From assembly GCF_030272615.1 (NCBI RefSeq), contig NC_081406.1:243713218-243777217 (forward strand): 64,000 nucleotides of DNA, written 5' to 3'. The notes under the pieces were generated by a model. It made no database searches and had not been told where the DNA came from. It saw only the letters and a program-made list of their open reading frames with translations. The position numbers were made by a program, and so were the translations under genes. How positions within the stretch are numbered: position 1 is the stretch's first letter; every line of letters starts with the position of its first letter. The DNA comes from Cryptomeria japonica. Its lineage: Eukaryota > Streptophyta > Pinopsida > Cupressales > Cupressaceae. Of this stretch, positions 36,253 through 51,113 are shown one piece after another.

Positions 36253-39200
36253 TTGCTTACTATGTGTGATTTAAGGTTGATCATAGATGTATAACGCTAT
36301 AGATAGTAAGTTATAAAATAGTATAGTAAATCTTTGAATTCCTCAAATGCTAATGTGTGTGGTTTAAGCTATTCATGAGTAGTGTGGTTTCATCAATATT
36401 TTGAGCTAAATATTACATCCATCTAAAGGCATTAGAAAAAAAAAGTCAGATCCCTTGAGTGATTTTTACTTATTCTCGAAACTAGACATTCCATTTAAGG
36501 GATCCTCAATGCATGTTGGAGGTGAGTGAATGTTGGTACATCCCATGTTTGAAACCTACTGTATTCCTATGTCCATCTACAACATTGACAAGATTTAAAC
36601 TACAATGGTAAAATAGAAGTTTGTAGGTTGTAAAGAAATTTCAAGATGCAAAAATTTCCTTTTATCTTTCCCTTGGATTAGTAATGTAGCCCACATAGCT
36701 AGGTTCACTTTGATAGTTGGGCATCAATTGTAAGTTAGACAAGATGGATAGTAATAGCCTTGATCACTGCCAGAATAAGTATCAATAAAATTTTACATTG
36801 GTAGTCAAATATAAGTTTCTAAGTTACTATTTCCCTTTTGATACTCCACACTTGATTTCCATCTTCGTATTAACGGTAGAAGATAGGTTAGAAAGTAGGA
36901 ATAGCAAGAAAATAGTATTCTGTCGCACTTGGGTGTCAAGTTAGAATTGGATTTCGTGAGTAAATGCATAGATCAACAAATTTTGCATTTGATTTTGGTA
37001 TGATAGAGAAGGCTTTCAAATCTTCTTTGGCATGGAGTGACATGCTGCCAACTTAGAGGAAGCTTCTACTAACAAAACAATCCAACACATAAGGCTTCAT
37101 GACAATATTTCTTTTAATTTATATGTTTATATATACAACGGTTCCTTGTTCTTATGATAGGTAAGAATTCATGTTGCTAGTTTTTTCACAACCCCAATCA
37201 TCTATCGTCCATTCTTGCATGTTGTACACTGTTGCTTAATAAAATAGGCACAAATTTGGCTAGTTAAGAACTCAAACTTCCCACTTCTCCCTCAAAGCCA
37301 TATTTCTATGAATTTATGCATGTAGGATTTTATCCCGTCCTTCTTATTATCACAACTCATTCATTTAATGATTCAAATTATTCGAGTCAAGAAAACATTC
37401 AAAGGGTTATGTGTGTTTATTCCATAAGGTGCATAAATATACAAGTAAACATGATAGTAGTTTGTATGAATATAGTTATAAGATAATTCATTTTCAAATG
37501 GATCTTACTCAATTTACATAACAAAATTTTGATTTATAAGTCATCTTATAAAGATACCGAATTAGACATATATATTCAATTTATAGACTAATCATGACCT
37601 TGTGTCTTAAATGCGAGGTCACAGTGAATTATTACCAACAATTAGTGGATGTTTAATGTTTTGATCTATCATTTCTTGGAGTTTGTGAATTTAAATAAAT
37701 TGAACATAATTAAACAGTAAATTTAAAATCCAACTCATTATTAAAGATTACAAATTTTATAGTATTGATATCATGGGCATATTCAACACAAAAGATGTAA
37801 AATAGTTATGAAATCCAACTTTAATGATTTTCCTCTTCTCTACAAAACCTCTTCGTAAGACATATCTAAGTTTCACTCAATAATTAATTATATAAATGAA
37901 GTAATGAATTATTGGGTGGTTAATTAAAAAACTTTTCTTTGATAGGTTTATGGTGGTCTATATCTTTTGTTCATCATATAAACACATGTATTACATTGTT
38001 ATCATAGGAATGTAAGATATTCCTACATAACGATTAATGGAAATGAAGTATTCATATGAATAGAATCCAAATTAATGTGCTTATAATTTAGTTATCAAGT
38101 ACCTTAAATATATCTTGTCTCATTGAGTCATTTAAGTCTCTTTTCAGATTTAGATTTCACCAAGTAAAATTCATAATTAGTAATCCTTTGTAGCTATTGT
38201 CCTTCACTATTATTTTTCTCTCAAAAATGGATGTAAGGTTGACAATGGTTAAAGGTTATATATAGATATTGTCTTAAGAACTTGTCAAGGACATTTATAA
38301 GGATAAATTTTATTTATTTATATGATAATAGTAATTAGAATATTCTTGGGAATCTCAAGAAGCATAGTAATCTGTTTATGAGAGAAATGTCAAGATTTTA
38401 TGTTCTCTGCTTACATAAGATTCAAAAGAACTACATTTTTTTCTTGTGGATTCCTCCATAAGTTTGAGTTAATATATAATTAAGTTTAATATTGTCACCT
38501 TTACCATAATGACTCTTCATAAGCTTAATGTTTTGATTGAATCAATTAGAATCTGAAAGTTGGAGGTCAAAAGGAGTTGTGTTTAAATAACTAATTATTT
38601 GGTTCTCATTGTGAAAATCCAATTTTGAGTTCCCAAAGAGAAATTTGAGCATGATTGGGCCCTAAAATTATTGAAAACTAATCAAAAATCAAAACTTCTT
38701 TCTTTTAAATTATGTAGAATGGAGTCTAGTTTCTAAAAATGTAAGTTTCTTCAAAATTTGATGAACGTATAAAAAACTATACCCAAAATAGTGCATGTTG
38801 GTTTTTGACAATAAATAGACACACTAACAAAAGAAATTATAGATGAAAGACTTAAAGAAATCAAAATTTTAAATAAATTACATGGTTGGATAGCTAAGAG
38901 GGAGCTTAAGTTTTTCGTGGTGTTTTTTAAATTGCATTGAAACACGTGCAAACCTGATGGAGAGCATGACAAAAAATATGTCAAAATATTGAATCTTCTG
39001 ATAAAAATATGTCTCTAGCTTGAAATGATCATCTAAACCTTTGGGTTGGATGCCCAAGGCAAATCCAACCCATAGGATTGGTGTTTCCAAAAGCGAGCCA
39101 TTTCGTGTGCACAAAATATGACGCTCTCCATATTTGGCATGTGCCAAATTTGAACAATGGTTTTTTCCCCTTTGGTGAATGCTAAATGTGGTGCTACCCA

Positions 39201-39339
39201 TCTGGAAAAAGTCCATATTCCACATTTGGCACGCCCCAAATAGGGAGAGAGCCAAATGTTTAGCATTGAAACAATGTTTAAGATTCTTGCATTCATTGTT
39301 AGTTTAATTGAATTTTTGAAACTTAATCTACACTCAAAC
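36253..39339. other. AT-rich intergenic region
   Basis: No gene recognised. The start continues the ~90-bp repeat interrupted at 32,596. At 39,132-39,149 there is an inverted repeat ATTTGGCA-TG-TGCCAAAT, and a related CATTTGGCACGCCCCAAAT lies near 39,220. The minus-strand frames at 38,878-39,296 have no recognisable domain. Confidence 0.5.
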
Positions 39340-41306
39340 TCTCTTTCTCATCCTATCTACCTCACATTCCCTCCTTAGCCCCATCTCTTCCCTCATCTCC
39401 CTCTTACATTTATTCTCTCAATCGTTACGTATTCCTATCACCCTCTTCCCATCTCTACCCATATTTCCTTGCCTCTTTACCTTAGTACCTATCCCTTCCT
39501 ATCCCATTATCTATCTCTCTCCTTATATATCTATATCTACCTATTCTTTCTCTTATGTATCCCTCATTTTAGGCTCTAAGTAAATCACCTCTATTTCCCT
39601 TCTGCATATTCATTTCTCTCCCTCTCCAATTCTCTCTCTACCTAATTTCCCACCTTTCTTTCTTTGTGAACTCAATCCCCTCACCTATATACCTTTACCT
39701 TCTCTAAGTATCTCAAAAAATCACCATCTACCTGTCCTCCTCTCTCTCTTTGTCTTTGTTCCTTTCTCTCTCATTTTATATCTCACTCCCCTCTCTCAAT
39801 TATGGCTTCTCCCTCCTCTCTCTCCATTTGTCGAGGTATCCACCTCTATCCATCTCACATTGATCTCTTGAGGTATCCATATTCATCCATCCCATTACCC
39901 ACCTCTATCCATCTCACATTGATATCTCTCCCTAGTTAGGTCTCTAGCCTCTCTTTCTTTCCCTCTAGGTATATCATGTCTCTCTCCCCTCTAGGCATCT
40001 CACCTCTAAAACTATATCTCTCTAGTTAAATCTCCCTCTTAGTCCACCTTTATCTCCCTTCCCTCAGAGTTCCATATCTCTCTATGAACTATATCTCCTA
40101 TTCCCTCTCCCCTTACCTCCCTCTCTTACTTCTTATATCCCTACTCTTCTTTTCCCCTCCCCTCTATACCTCTCACAATTCCCCTAGACCTCTATATCTC
40201 CCTCTCCATCCTTACACCCATCTCATTCTCTCTCTCACCTCGTTCCCTTAGTCTCTCCCCCACTTTCTTCATGTTTACCTCTTTTTCCCCCCACCCTCCT
40301 TAAACCCCCATCTCACCTCTCTCTCCCCTCTATGCCTATCACCTCCCTTTCCTCTATGTCCTGTATCCCTAAGTATCTCATTCCATTCATGTTTACCTCT
40401 CTATCCTCCCCACCCTCCTTAAAACCCCATCTCTCTTCTCCCTCCCCTCTAGGCCTCCCACCTCCCTTCCACTCTATGTCCTTTATCCCCAAGTCTCTCA
40501 CCTCTCTCTCCCCTCTAGGCCTTTCACCTCCCTTCCCCTCTATGTCCTTTATCCCCAAGTATCACATTCCCTCCATGTTTATCTCTGTATCCCCATCATC
40601 CTCCTTAATCTCTCATCTAGGCCTCTCACCTCTCTTCTTGTCTATGTTCTTTATCCACAAGTATGTCATTCCCTTCATGTTTACATCTCTATACCCCCAC
40701 CCTCCTCAAACCCCATCTCACCTCTCTCTCCCCTCTAGGCCTTTTATCTCCCTTCCTCTCTATGTCCTTTATCCCCAAGTCTATTTTTCCCTTCATGTTT
40801 ACCTCTATATCCCCCTAGCCTCCTTAAACCTTAGTACCTATCTCTCCCCTCTATACCTCTCACCTCACTTCCCTTCTATACCCTTTATCACCAAGTATCT
40901 TGTTCCCTTCATGTTTACCTTTGTATCCACCCCACCCTCCTTAAGCCCCCATCTCACCCCTCTCTCTCCTCTAGGTATCTCACCTCTCAAAATATATCTC
41001 TATAGTTAAATCTCCCTATTGATCCACCTTATCTGTCTTCCCTCTTATTTCCATCTCTCTCTCTCCCCTTACCTCTTCTCTCTCTTAATTCTTGTATTTA
41101 TACTCTTCTTTTTCCCTCCCCTCTCTATCTCTCACAATTCCCTTATTCCCATATCTATCTCTATCTCCCTCTCCATCCTTACACCCATTTCATTCCCTCT
41201 TTCACCTCTTTGCTTCAGTTTCTTCCTCACTCCCTCCTCTCTCCCCCACTTTCTTCATGTTTACCTCTCACCTCCCTTCCCCTCTATGTCCTTTATCCCT
41301 AAGTCT

Positions 41307-41392
<86 letters not shown>

Positions 41393-41925
41393 TTCTTGTA
41401 CCCCCCTCTTCATTCTCCCTCCCTCTCTAAGTGTCTCACCCCCTTTATTCCCCAATTCCTCCATATCTCACCCTCCATCCTTACCTCATATTTTTTCCTC
41501 TCTCACCTCGCTCAAGTGTCTATAGGTCTCTCAACCTCACTTTATTCCTCACTCCCTTCCCTCTCTAGGTTTGCCCCTCACTTTCTTACTCACTCTCTCC
41601 TCTCTCTAGGTATCTACCTCACTTCCATCCTCATTCCTTCCCCTCTTAAGATATTTCCCCCCTTCTCTTTACACACTCTCTATCTCATTCCCTCCTTACC
41701 CCTATCTCTAACTCTCCCTCAATCCTCCCTTCTCTCTTTGTTCTTCTATCCTTCCTTTGCTTTCTTTCTCCCTCTCCAAGTGTCAAACACCCTTTATTTC
41801 CCCATTCCTCTCTATCTCACCCTCCATGCTTACCTCATATTTTTCCCTCTCACCTCATTCTTGTCTATAGGTCTCTCGACCTCACTTTCTTCCTCATTGT
41901 AGGTCTCCAAGTGTAAGGTATAGGG
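39340..41925. repeat. 2.6-kb pyrimidine-rich minisatellite
   Basis: The plus strand is almost entirely C and T with occasional A and few G. Within 40,350-40,900 a degenerate unit of about 118 bp recurs. Its landmark TATGTCCTTTATCCCCAAGT appears near 40,354, 40,474, 40,541, 40,643, 40,761 and 40,877, and is often followed by ATTCCCTTCATGTTTACCTCT. One unit is shortened (67 bp). The landmark recurs near 41,284. The long open frames here (40,332-41,009 and 41,019-41,902) are products of low complexity, not genes. Confidence 0.92.
41312..41389. repeat. (CT)n microsatellite
   Basis: About 39 uninterrupted CT units inside the pyrimidine minisatellite. Confidence 0.97.
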
Positions 41926-43149
41926 TTAATGGTTTAGCATATGGGGTTATAGGGTCGAGGATTTAGTATATTGGGTTATACGGTCAAGGGTATTTGTTAT
42001 AGGGTTTAAATGATTTAATTTTTATGGTTGTGGCTATCTATAGGGTATTTATTACATAATTTAGAGTATTTGACATATACTTGACTTTTTGAAGTATTTG
42101 TATAGAGTTTGGAGTTTTTGATTGAGGCGAAAAGGTTTATGGATGAGAGTCATGTGTCTATGTTTATCTCTCACTTTTCACCTTCCTTCTCTCTTTTTGT
42201 TTTCCTCTTATCCCTCTCCAACATTTTCTAAATTTATCAAAGGTTATTAAATTTCAATAGAAGTCATTTGGTGCTAGCCAAATGAGCTGCACTAAAAAAA
42301 GGTAATATGGGACTCTTGATCTGTGATCCAAGTCCACATTCTCTGATTTTGTCTGCTTTCTATGCATGATCAGACAAAAAAATACTTTTCCATGGTGTTT
42401 ACATTTTATGCAAGATTATTTTATATATTCCATCAGCTCTCCACCACCTTTTTATTCATTTGAAAATGTCGAAGAGGAAGATAATGGTTTTTTAGATAAT
42501 ATTTGAATATTTGAGGTAATATTTTAATGTTTCTAGAATTAAAATACTTATTAAGTTTTATTTTGTTTAAATTTTATAATAGAAGTGTTCTTGTCAAAAT
42601 TGATTATAATCCTATTAGATTTATATTAGATTTAACAATGAATTTGAAGGAAGTTGCATAAGAAAATTATTTGTTTAGTGGTTTAAAACAGAATTTGCAA
42701 TTTTCATACATCCTTTTTAAGATCTTATGAAATAATTTTTAAAAAAAAGTATGAAATAATTGACAATTTCATATATCCATTTTAACATATACATAATTTG
42801 CAATTTGTAATATCCATATTAACATATCCATTTGATTTTGTTCTTTTTTTATAATTTATGTTTAAATTTGATTTTATTCTGATTATGTTACATGTTCCTA
42901 GTTAATATGACCAATTTCAATGATAATGAAAAGGACAAACAACTATGTTCTTAAATTGAATCATCCTTACTTTAATTGAATCACCTTAAATAAAATTGAA
43001 TAAACCTTATTTCATTAGACTGCCCTAAAATCATTAGGACAATCATAGATGCATTAGGACTGCTCATTCTTACGCCTCTTGAAATCTCTTTATGAACTAA
43101 CTTTATTCTCTTTTATGTGCATGTACATGTAGAAATCATCATCATGCTG
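41926..43149. other. Intergenic region upstream of gene copy A
   Basis: 41,930-42,060 is a run of irregular GGGTTATAGGGT-like G-rich motifs. The rest is AT-rich. No promoter could be assigned with confidence, and no similarity to the region upstream of copy B is visible by eye. Confidence 0.4.
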
Positions 43150-46100
43150 AGGAAATGACCAAAAAATGTAACATCAAAAGAGCATGAAGCTAAGAATGCA
43201 GAAAAAAAGAGAAGGAATGAGGCAACTTCGTGAAGCAAGGAAATTGAATACCATAGAAGAAGAGATGTCGATTGAAGAGGAACATGAAATATGCATCCAA
43301 TCTAAGAGAGAGACAAAATTGTCCACACAAGGGCAATGGATGCAAAACCTTTGTGCAATGAGACAATTGAATCCCAAGGTTGAGAGCATGTCATCTAGCA
43401 CAATTCAAGTTGAAGGCACACCATCTCTTATTGGAACACCATTGGCGTCTACAACATCTCATATTGAATGCACTTCCTCTATGACATTTGACGTTGCAAG
43501 TACATCATGATTGACATCAAGTGTTGGAGTTACACCATCTTGTACACCTCAATTTCAAGGTATGTCATCATTTCCATCTCCGATTGAAGGTATGCTATCT
43601 ATCCCTAATGTTGTTGAAATTCCGAATGTTGAGGCATCTCAAAGCTTGAGAACACCTCTTAGAGTTTTGCATAGAAAGCCTAATTATTTGATTGATATTG
43701 ATGCTAAAATTTTGAAACCAATGGTTAACAAGATTCCAAAGCATACTTGTCAAAGACATGCTAACCGAATATGGAAAATATTTTTTGAGACTTTAAATGA
43801 GACAAGAATATGTCAACTATTTGTTGAAATGATGAGAAATCTGAAATTTAGGCCCATAATGAAGATTCTTGGGCAAAGAACATTGATTGAATCATGAAAC
43901 AAATCTATTGTGAAGAATTTGATGAATGCATATGATAGTGTGGGTTCTAACTCAAACACAAAAGAAAGTAATGCCACACAATAGGTCATTACATCAACAA
44001 TTGTAAGAACTTAAACTAAGAAAGCTTGCCTCATTAAAAAGACAAGTAAAGAATTGAAGATAAGTAGACAAACTCTAATGAGAGCTATGAGAAGGCAACA
44101 AAGAGCAGATGATCCATTTAATAATAAGTTATATGGGCATTCTTTGGTAGGTTACCACAAAAAGATAAATCAATTGTTGAAGCCTTCAGATCCCTAATTA
44201 AATATTTTTGGAAGAATGACACAAGGGCTTCTCCTAATCAAGGAGATGTTGTAAGAAGGAAGACTGGTAGTAAAATTTGTGATCCGCATCCAAAACATTT
44301 TTTGGATATGACTCTAACACAATTTTTTGCCAAGTTTCAACGTATGTATCCTCAAATTAAAATTAGTCAAAAATTCTTTGAAATAGTAAAGCCTTTTTAT
44401 GTCAAAATAAATCACACACGCACAACTTTTTTTTGTAGAGTACATATTGAACTTTCTAACAATTATGATGTTTATCGACACATTTTTATAGATTTGCATG
44501 CTAACAATGTTTTGCAAGAATGCAACATACATGGTCCACCAACATCTTCAAGGAAATCAATATCTAGCATCTTATGTCAAAGAGTAGATGGTCAACTATA
44601 TTACAATAATTGTTACTTGGATTGAACATGTGTTCATTGTGGTGGATGTGACATTTACAAATTTGTCAACATATGGATAGTACACATGAAATTGGTAATG
44701 AATTAGTGGATTTTGGAAAATATAAGACAACAACCTACATGCTAAAAGATGGAAAATAAGAAAAAAGGTGTGAATTTGTTAGTGACAAGATTCCAGTGTA
44801 TCAATTTATGGCAATCTTTCATGAGAATGTAGTGTATGAGTATGCAAGGCATATCCATTGAGCTCGTTGGTTGGACTCACAATTTAAGCTATGCAAGGAC
44901 ATATTTCCACTTGATACATTCATTTCAATTGTTGAATTTGTAGAGAACTACATAATACAACCATAGATTGAGGTGCAATCACAATATTACAACTCCACAC
45001 AGGTTGCTATATTTGTGCATATAACATTCATTCATGCACATGGTAGTATGGAGGAGGACAAGAAGAGATTGACAGATATCATTTTTACATCAATGATGAT
45101 CACTCACACTCTACAGAGTTTGTGCAAGGTTGGTTTCAGATAATCTATGATGATTTGGCTAGTCGAGGCATATCATTTCGTTCGCATATCATATGGTCAG
45201 ATAATTGTGCATCACAATTCAAGAACTCTCAGATGTTTTATTGGTTGAGTAGGATGCATAAGTTGACTGGTGTTCAACATATGTGGAATTTCTCTGAGGT
45301 TGGGCATGGAAAGGGGGAGCATGATGATGCAAGAGCATGTATTAAAATAGATTTAGCAAAAGAAGAGTTAAAGTACAAAGAGAATGCAAACTTGAAAGAT
45401 GCAAAATCAATTGTTCAGTGGTGCAATTCTACATTGGGTCCAAGTAATCAAGGTAAGTCTTCAGTTCACAAATTTTTTTAGTTGGTAGATGATATAGCAT
45501 TGCAAAATTTGAAGATTATTGTCCATTGATAGGATCTAGTGAGCTACACTCTTTCTAAAGATCTAATGCAAGTTAATGGACTATTCATACGTGATAAATG
45601 GCATGTTATTGTTCTTCATGTAGAGATGGTGCCTGTAATGAGTGTGAGTCAAAGGAGTGGGTGGATGAATGGTGTATGTGACCTCTAATCCCACTTGAGA
45701 CATATCAAACTCTGAGTGCACTACAACTCAAATAGATGGAAGCATCAGTTGACTTTGATCATGTGTCAGATTTAGTCCAATCGGGTAAATTATCCACATG
45801 CAAAATTCATCTCACTTTATCATTGTAGGGAATGTTTATGCAGTTATTGTAACTAAAGACAATGAAGAAGGAATATATTATTATCTGTGTCCTTATGTGG
45901 AGGCAGAAAAGAAATTGGATGGCCCTGTGGTAGATGGAGAAAATATTGAGTACCCCATACGATCAGTGGTTGTTACTAGTACATGGATTAGAAGGTACCC
46001 ATTGAAGAAGTCTAACTTGTGGTTGTTTGAGGACTTCAAGACACATAGGAAGATTATTCATTATTCTAACCTTGTTGTAGCATCAAATGTTCAATTGATC

Positions 46101-46214
46101 AAATACGGGGGTAGACCACTAAACAAGAACCTATGGAAGGTTCATGAGTTTGACCATGAGGCAATACTAGACATGATAAAGAGTAGAGCAGATCCAGATG
46201 GTTCATTGGATTAA
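43150..46214 (+). pseudogene. Unrecognised gene family, copy A: DDE-transposase-like, decayed
   Basis: Paralogue of 51,114-61,335. Order: (1) basic N-terminus (MRQLREARKLN), Ser/Thr/Pro-rich linker and RKPNYLIDIDAKILKPM block (43,184-43,897, one in-frame stop). (2) FYVKINHTRTTFFCR block at 44,302-44,625, then CVHCGGC. (3) Three acidic motifs: VEFVENY (44,931; Glu where copy B has Asp), IIWSDNC (Asp 45,200-45,202) and HGKGEHD (45,305-45,325). (4) Cysteine cluster CYCSSCRDGACNEC then WVDEW (about 45,604-45,670). (5) Conserved C-terminal domain, 45,829-46,214, ending RADPDGSLD. A GT...AG gap of 44 bp (45,785-45,828) matches an intron position in copy B. Stops and frameshifts at about 43,508, 43,897, 44,626 and 45,060 show it is dead. 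The arrangement suggests an RNase H-fold transposase; that is inference. I cannot name the family. Confidence 0.75.
45785..45828 (+). other. Intron-like segment in copy A
   Basis: Starts GTAAAT and ends TTGTAG. It lies between LVQSG and NVYAVIV, in phase 1, and contains an in-frame stop. The matching place in copy B has the same donor context and a longer segment. At 44 bp it is shorter than normal plant introns and may have suffered a deletion. Confidence 0.6.
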
Positions 46215-46249
46215 ATGTAAATGCAAAAAATTGTAATCTCAATCATAGT

Positions 46250-47215
46250 TAGATATATATACATATAACCATTAGAGATCATAAGGGATCATTTTGTGAA
46301 GTTTTAGGCCAATAGGATAAAAGATGTAAAAATTGCTCATTTGTTGTTAATTGCTCAAAGTGTGAAAATTTGTCAAATTTTGACATTGTGTTTCTCAATG
46401 CTTATGACACGTACAAACAAGCCATATGATCCTATAGGGTCATGAGATGTCACTATAAAAAAATTTCTATTGATTTAGGTAGACTTGGATCCAATTGCAC
46501 GTGGTGACACTTTCTCGATTGCGACAAAAACCATCACATGAGTTTAATAAAAAGTTGCACAATGCCCCAACTTTAAATCCACTCATTATGGAACTAAATT
46601 GTTAGTGCATATGTTTTGAGGTGGCTGGGTTCACACTAGGAATTCCTTTGTTCCTCTCTCAAACTTGCTCAATCGATGCGGGCCACATCCTAGTAGAAAA
46701 ATCCTTAAAGTGCTCAAAATATGAAAATTTGTCAAAATCTGGCATCACGTTTCTCAATGTTGGTGACACATATGAATGAGTCATATCAACCTATGAGATC
46801 ATGATATTATACTCTAAAAAAACCTCTCTCAGTTTAGGTAGACTAGGATCCAATTGCACGTGACGACACTTTCTCGATTGCATCAAAAAGCGTCACATGA
46901 GTTTAATGAAAAGTTGCACAATGCCCCAAATTTCAATCCACTCATCATGGTACTAAACTGTCAGTGCGTACATGTCTGGGTCCTGGTTTATGATATTAAT
47001 TCCTTTGTTCCTCTCTTTATTTTGCTTGATTGATGCGGGGCCACACCCTAGCAATGAAATCCCTAAAGTGCTCAAAGTATAAAAAATTATCAAAATTTGG
47101 CATCACATTTCTCAATACAGGTGACATGTACGAATGAGTCATATGATCCTATGGGGTCATGAGATTCCACTCTAAAAAAACCTCTCTCAGTTTAGGTAGA
47201 ATTAGATCCAATTGC
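46250..47215 (+). repeat. ~357-bp satellite, array A (about 2.3 units)
   Basis: A landmark GTGCTCAAA.TATGAAAATTTGTCAAA occurs near 46,354, 46,710 and 47,068 (spacing 356 and 358). Each is followed by CATATGA.CCTATGGGGTCATGA and GGTAGACT.GGATCCAATTGCA. A lead-in at 46,280-46,350 (ATAAAAGATGTAAAAATTGCTC) is also found, inverted, beyond array B. The array begins about 140 bp after the stop codon of gene copy A. It is homologous to 62,340-63,420 in opposite orientation. Confidence 0.88.
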
Positions 47216-48100
47216 ATGTAGTGGGGTAAATACACCAAGATCGTGTGCAAAAAGGGGGGTATAAGTGGACACTTTTTTTTTCTTTCTGAAATCAGGTAAA
47301 CCTGAACTTGGAGGATAAAGTTGAGAGTCATCCACTCAATATATGATGATACTCAAATAAAAAATATTGTATTACTCTAAATCTAGTTTCCAAAGTACTA
47401 ATTTTTTTCAAAATTGGATAAGTTTAAGGGGGTCAAATCCTTCACGCATGAAAAACAGATCATGATTTTTTCTGAAAAACATATCACACTATCTGACATG
47501 CGCATCAAGCAAGTCATAGTTATATTTAGTATTTTGACAAATACTTTGGCAAAAATATAGTTAAGAGTGAGTACTAGAAGTTATGTATTTTTTTGTAATT
47601 TTTTGTTCAGTATTTTTTTTAATGATTTTTCCAATCAAGTACATCTTGAAAATCAGGTACCTATTCGTGCACAAAGCATAACTTGCATGAAAACTATCAA
47701 AAATACAAAAAAAAACATAAAATTGTAAAGAATCAAGTGCAATACAATAATATATAAAAAAATTTAAATTTGGATAAGTAGAACAAAATTTATTAAAAAA
47801 ATGGTACATGTATGTCTCTGAGAACTATGGAGACACTGGTAAAAGAAATTCAATAATAATATGTTATTGTTAAAAAATTTTAAAAATTATATTGCTAGAA
47901 AGCTCAAAAGATGGATGAAAATATGGTGGCAATTTTAGAAATACCCACTTGATGAAGTGTAAACCTGATGATGACAAATTTGAGAAACCAAGTTCATAAA
48001 ACAAAACACATCAAAAAGGAGGGAAGTGGAGGGAAATCAAACTTCCAAACCGCAACTTTGTCACCCCAAGCCTATTCACAAGCCTAAACATATAAAAGCG
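47216..48100. other. AT-rich spacer, nothing recognised
   Basis: The satellite breaks off near 47,215 and no further unit follows. No gene or RNA recognised. Confidence 0.45.
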
Positions 48101-48103
48101 CGT

Positions 48104-48195
48104 AGGGGTTTCTTTTGAATAAGAACCATGTATAGGGTTCCTTTTGAATAAGAACTGTGTACGGGGTTTCTTTTGAATAACCACCGTGTATGCGG
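48104..48195. repeat. 29-bp tandem repeat (three units)
   Basis: CTTTTGAATA recurs at 48,112, 48,141 and 48,170 within GGGTTTCTTTTGAATAAGAACYRTGTAY units. Confidence 0.9.
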
Positions 48196-48239
48196 TTCTA
48201 CCTGTGATACTCTAACATAAAGAAATTAATGTGTACGTT

Positions 48240-48500
48240 TAAAATGTGTGTGTGTTCATACATCTATGTATATTTATAATATGTATATAATATGTGTATA
48301 CACACACACACAACACATATATATGTATGTATATGTATATAATATATGTATGACCGTATGTATACATATATGTATGTTTATAATATATACATGTATAATA
48401 TATTTAATATGTATGTATGTGTATTATCTTTTGATATTTTATGTGTATGTACATGTACATGTATATTGATATGTATTTTCTTTTGATATCTTATTGTACA
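48240..48500. repeat. TATG/CATA/CA low-complexity tract
   Basis: Mixed (TG)n, (CA)n and TATGTA-type repeats; the short frames here are products of simple sequence. Confidence 0.9.
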
Positions 48501-48509
48501 TTGTATTCC

Positions 48510-50150
<1,641 letters not shown>

Positions 50151-50159
50151 AACTTGCTC

Positions 50160-50566
50160 CTCCTCTCTCCCTTCCACCATACCCCATCCATACACAAATT
50201 CAACTTGGTAAACAACTTCTTTATAAGAATATTGGTTACAAGACTTGCAAGTTGTTTATAATTGGCAAAAATTTCATTATCACCCACTTTTATTGTGTAG
50301 AGAAAATTCAAAAACACTTTCAAGCTTTCTCCTCCTACCTCCTCCACTATCACTTATACTCTTTTGTTCTCCATGAAACCTACAAAGTAAAACACAATAC
50401 TCTCTCCTCCCACCTCTTTCATCACTATATTCTGTTTACCCATCTCGTTATATACCACTTGGAACATAATAATAGTATCTCCTACCTCCTTTATCACAAT
50501 CACTCCTTTCTTTTGAACCATTAGATCCCCTTCAAACATGGCCCAAAAAACATCTGACCAATTCAC
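50160..50566 (-). pseudogene. Unrecognised minus-strand ORF remnant with ~25-residue repeats
   Basis: Reading down from 50,566 the frame is open except for one stop at about 50,354. It contains three imperfect repeats around KEVGDT, KEVGGES and EEVGGES, followed by a hydrophobic stretch (about 75-bp DNA period). It then continues with NYKQLASLVTNILIKKLF. No known domain seen. It may be a translated minisatellite and not a gene, since the DNA repeat is pyrimidine-rich like the neighbouring arrays. Confidence 0.25.
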
Positions 50567-50604
50567 TTGCCAATATATTATAAAATAAAAGACAATGGAA
50601 TGTC

Positions 50605-50640
<36 letters not shown>

Positions 50641-51113
50641 TTTCCTTCACATTTTCTTTACCACAAGTAACACGTACAAGGTTTTGATAAGTTAAAAGAA
50701 CATACAAAGTACTGGGAATATGGACATTGGTCTATTGAGCATTTTTAGGGACTAAAAGAGTGCATGGGATTACTGAAAATACCATGTACGTAGTTATTGG
50801 ACATACTTTTAGTTTCCCAACAGCCTCAATGACCTCAAAAGAAGTTTTTGAGGTCGTTGAAGGCCCCAGTGCAACTATTATTGCACTTTTGTGACAATTT
50901 TATATGTAGAAGTAAGTGAAATTTTATTTTGCATGATTTCAAATGATTGAATTGTTGTTCTTATTAGTTTGGTAAATGTTATTGTGATTGTTTAATAGTT
51001 TTGATTTAAAAAAATAATGATAATGCTCAATTTTATGGTTATTTGATTGTTTAAGAAATTTTGGTTACATATATATGTAATATGATTCTATTTAGTACAA
51101 CCGGTATTAACGA
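50567..51113. other. Region upstream of gene copy B
   Basis: Holds a (CT)n(ATCT)n microsatellite at 50,605-50,640 and an inverted repeat with 14-bp arms and one mismatch (50,827-50,840 and 50,846-50,859, arm GACCTCAAAA) around a 5-base loop. No promoter element could be assigned confidently. Confidence 0.5.

Noticed and set aside
38878-39296. 125-residue minus-strand open frame
   Set aside because: No domain or homologue elsewhere in the window; overlapping frames in this stretch are equally open and the DNA contains short inverted repeats.
40313-41902. Several long Ser/Leu/Pro-rich open frames, up to 225 residues
   Set aside because: Pyrimidine-only DNA rarely makes stop codons; the frames follow the minisatellite and show no domain.
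41930-42060. G-rich GGGTTATAGGGT-like motifs, possible degenerate telomeric repeat
   Set aside because: Irregular spacing and no consistent heptamer; not supported as telomeric.
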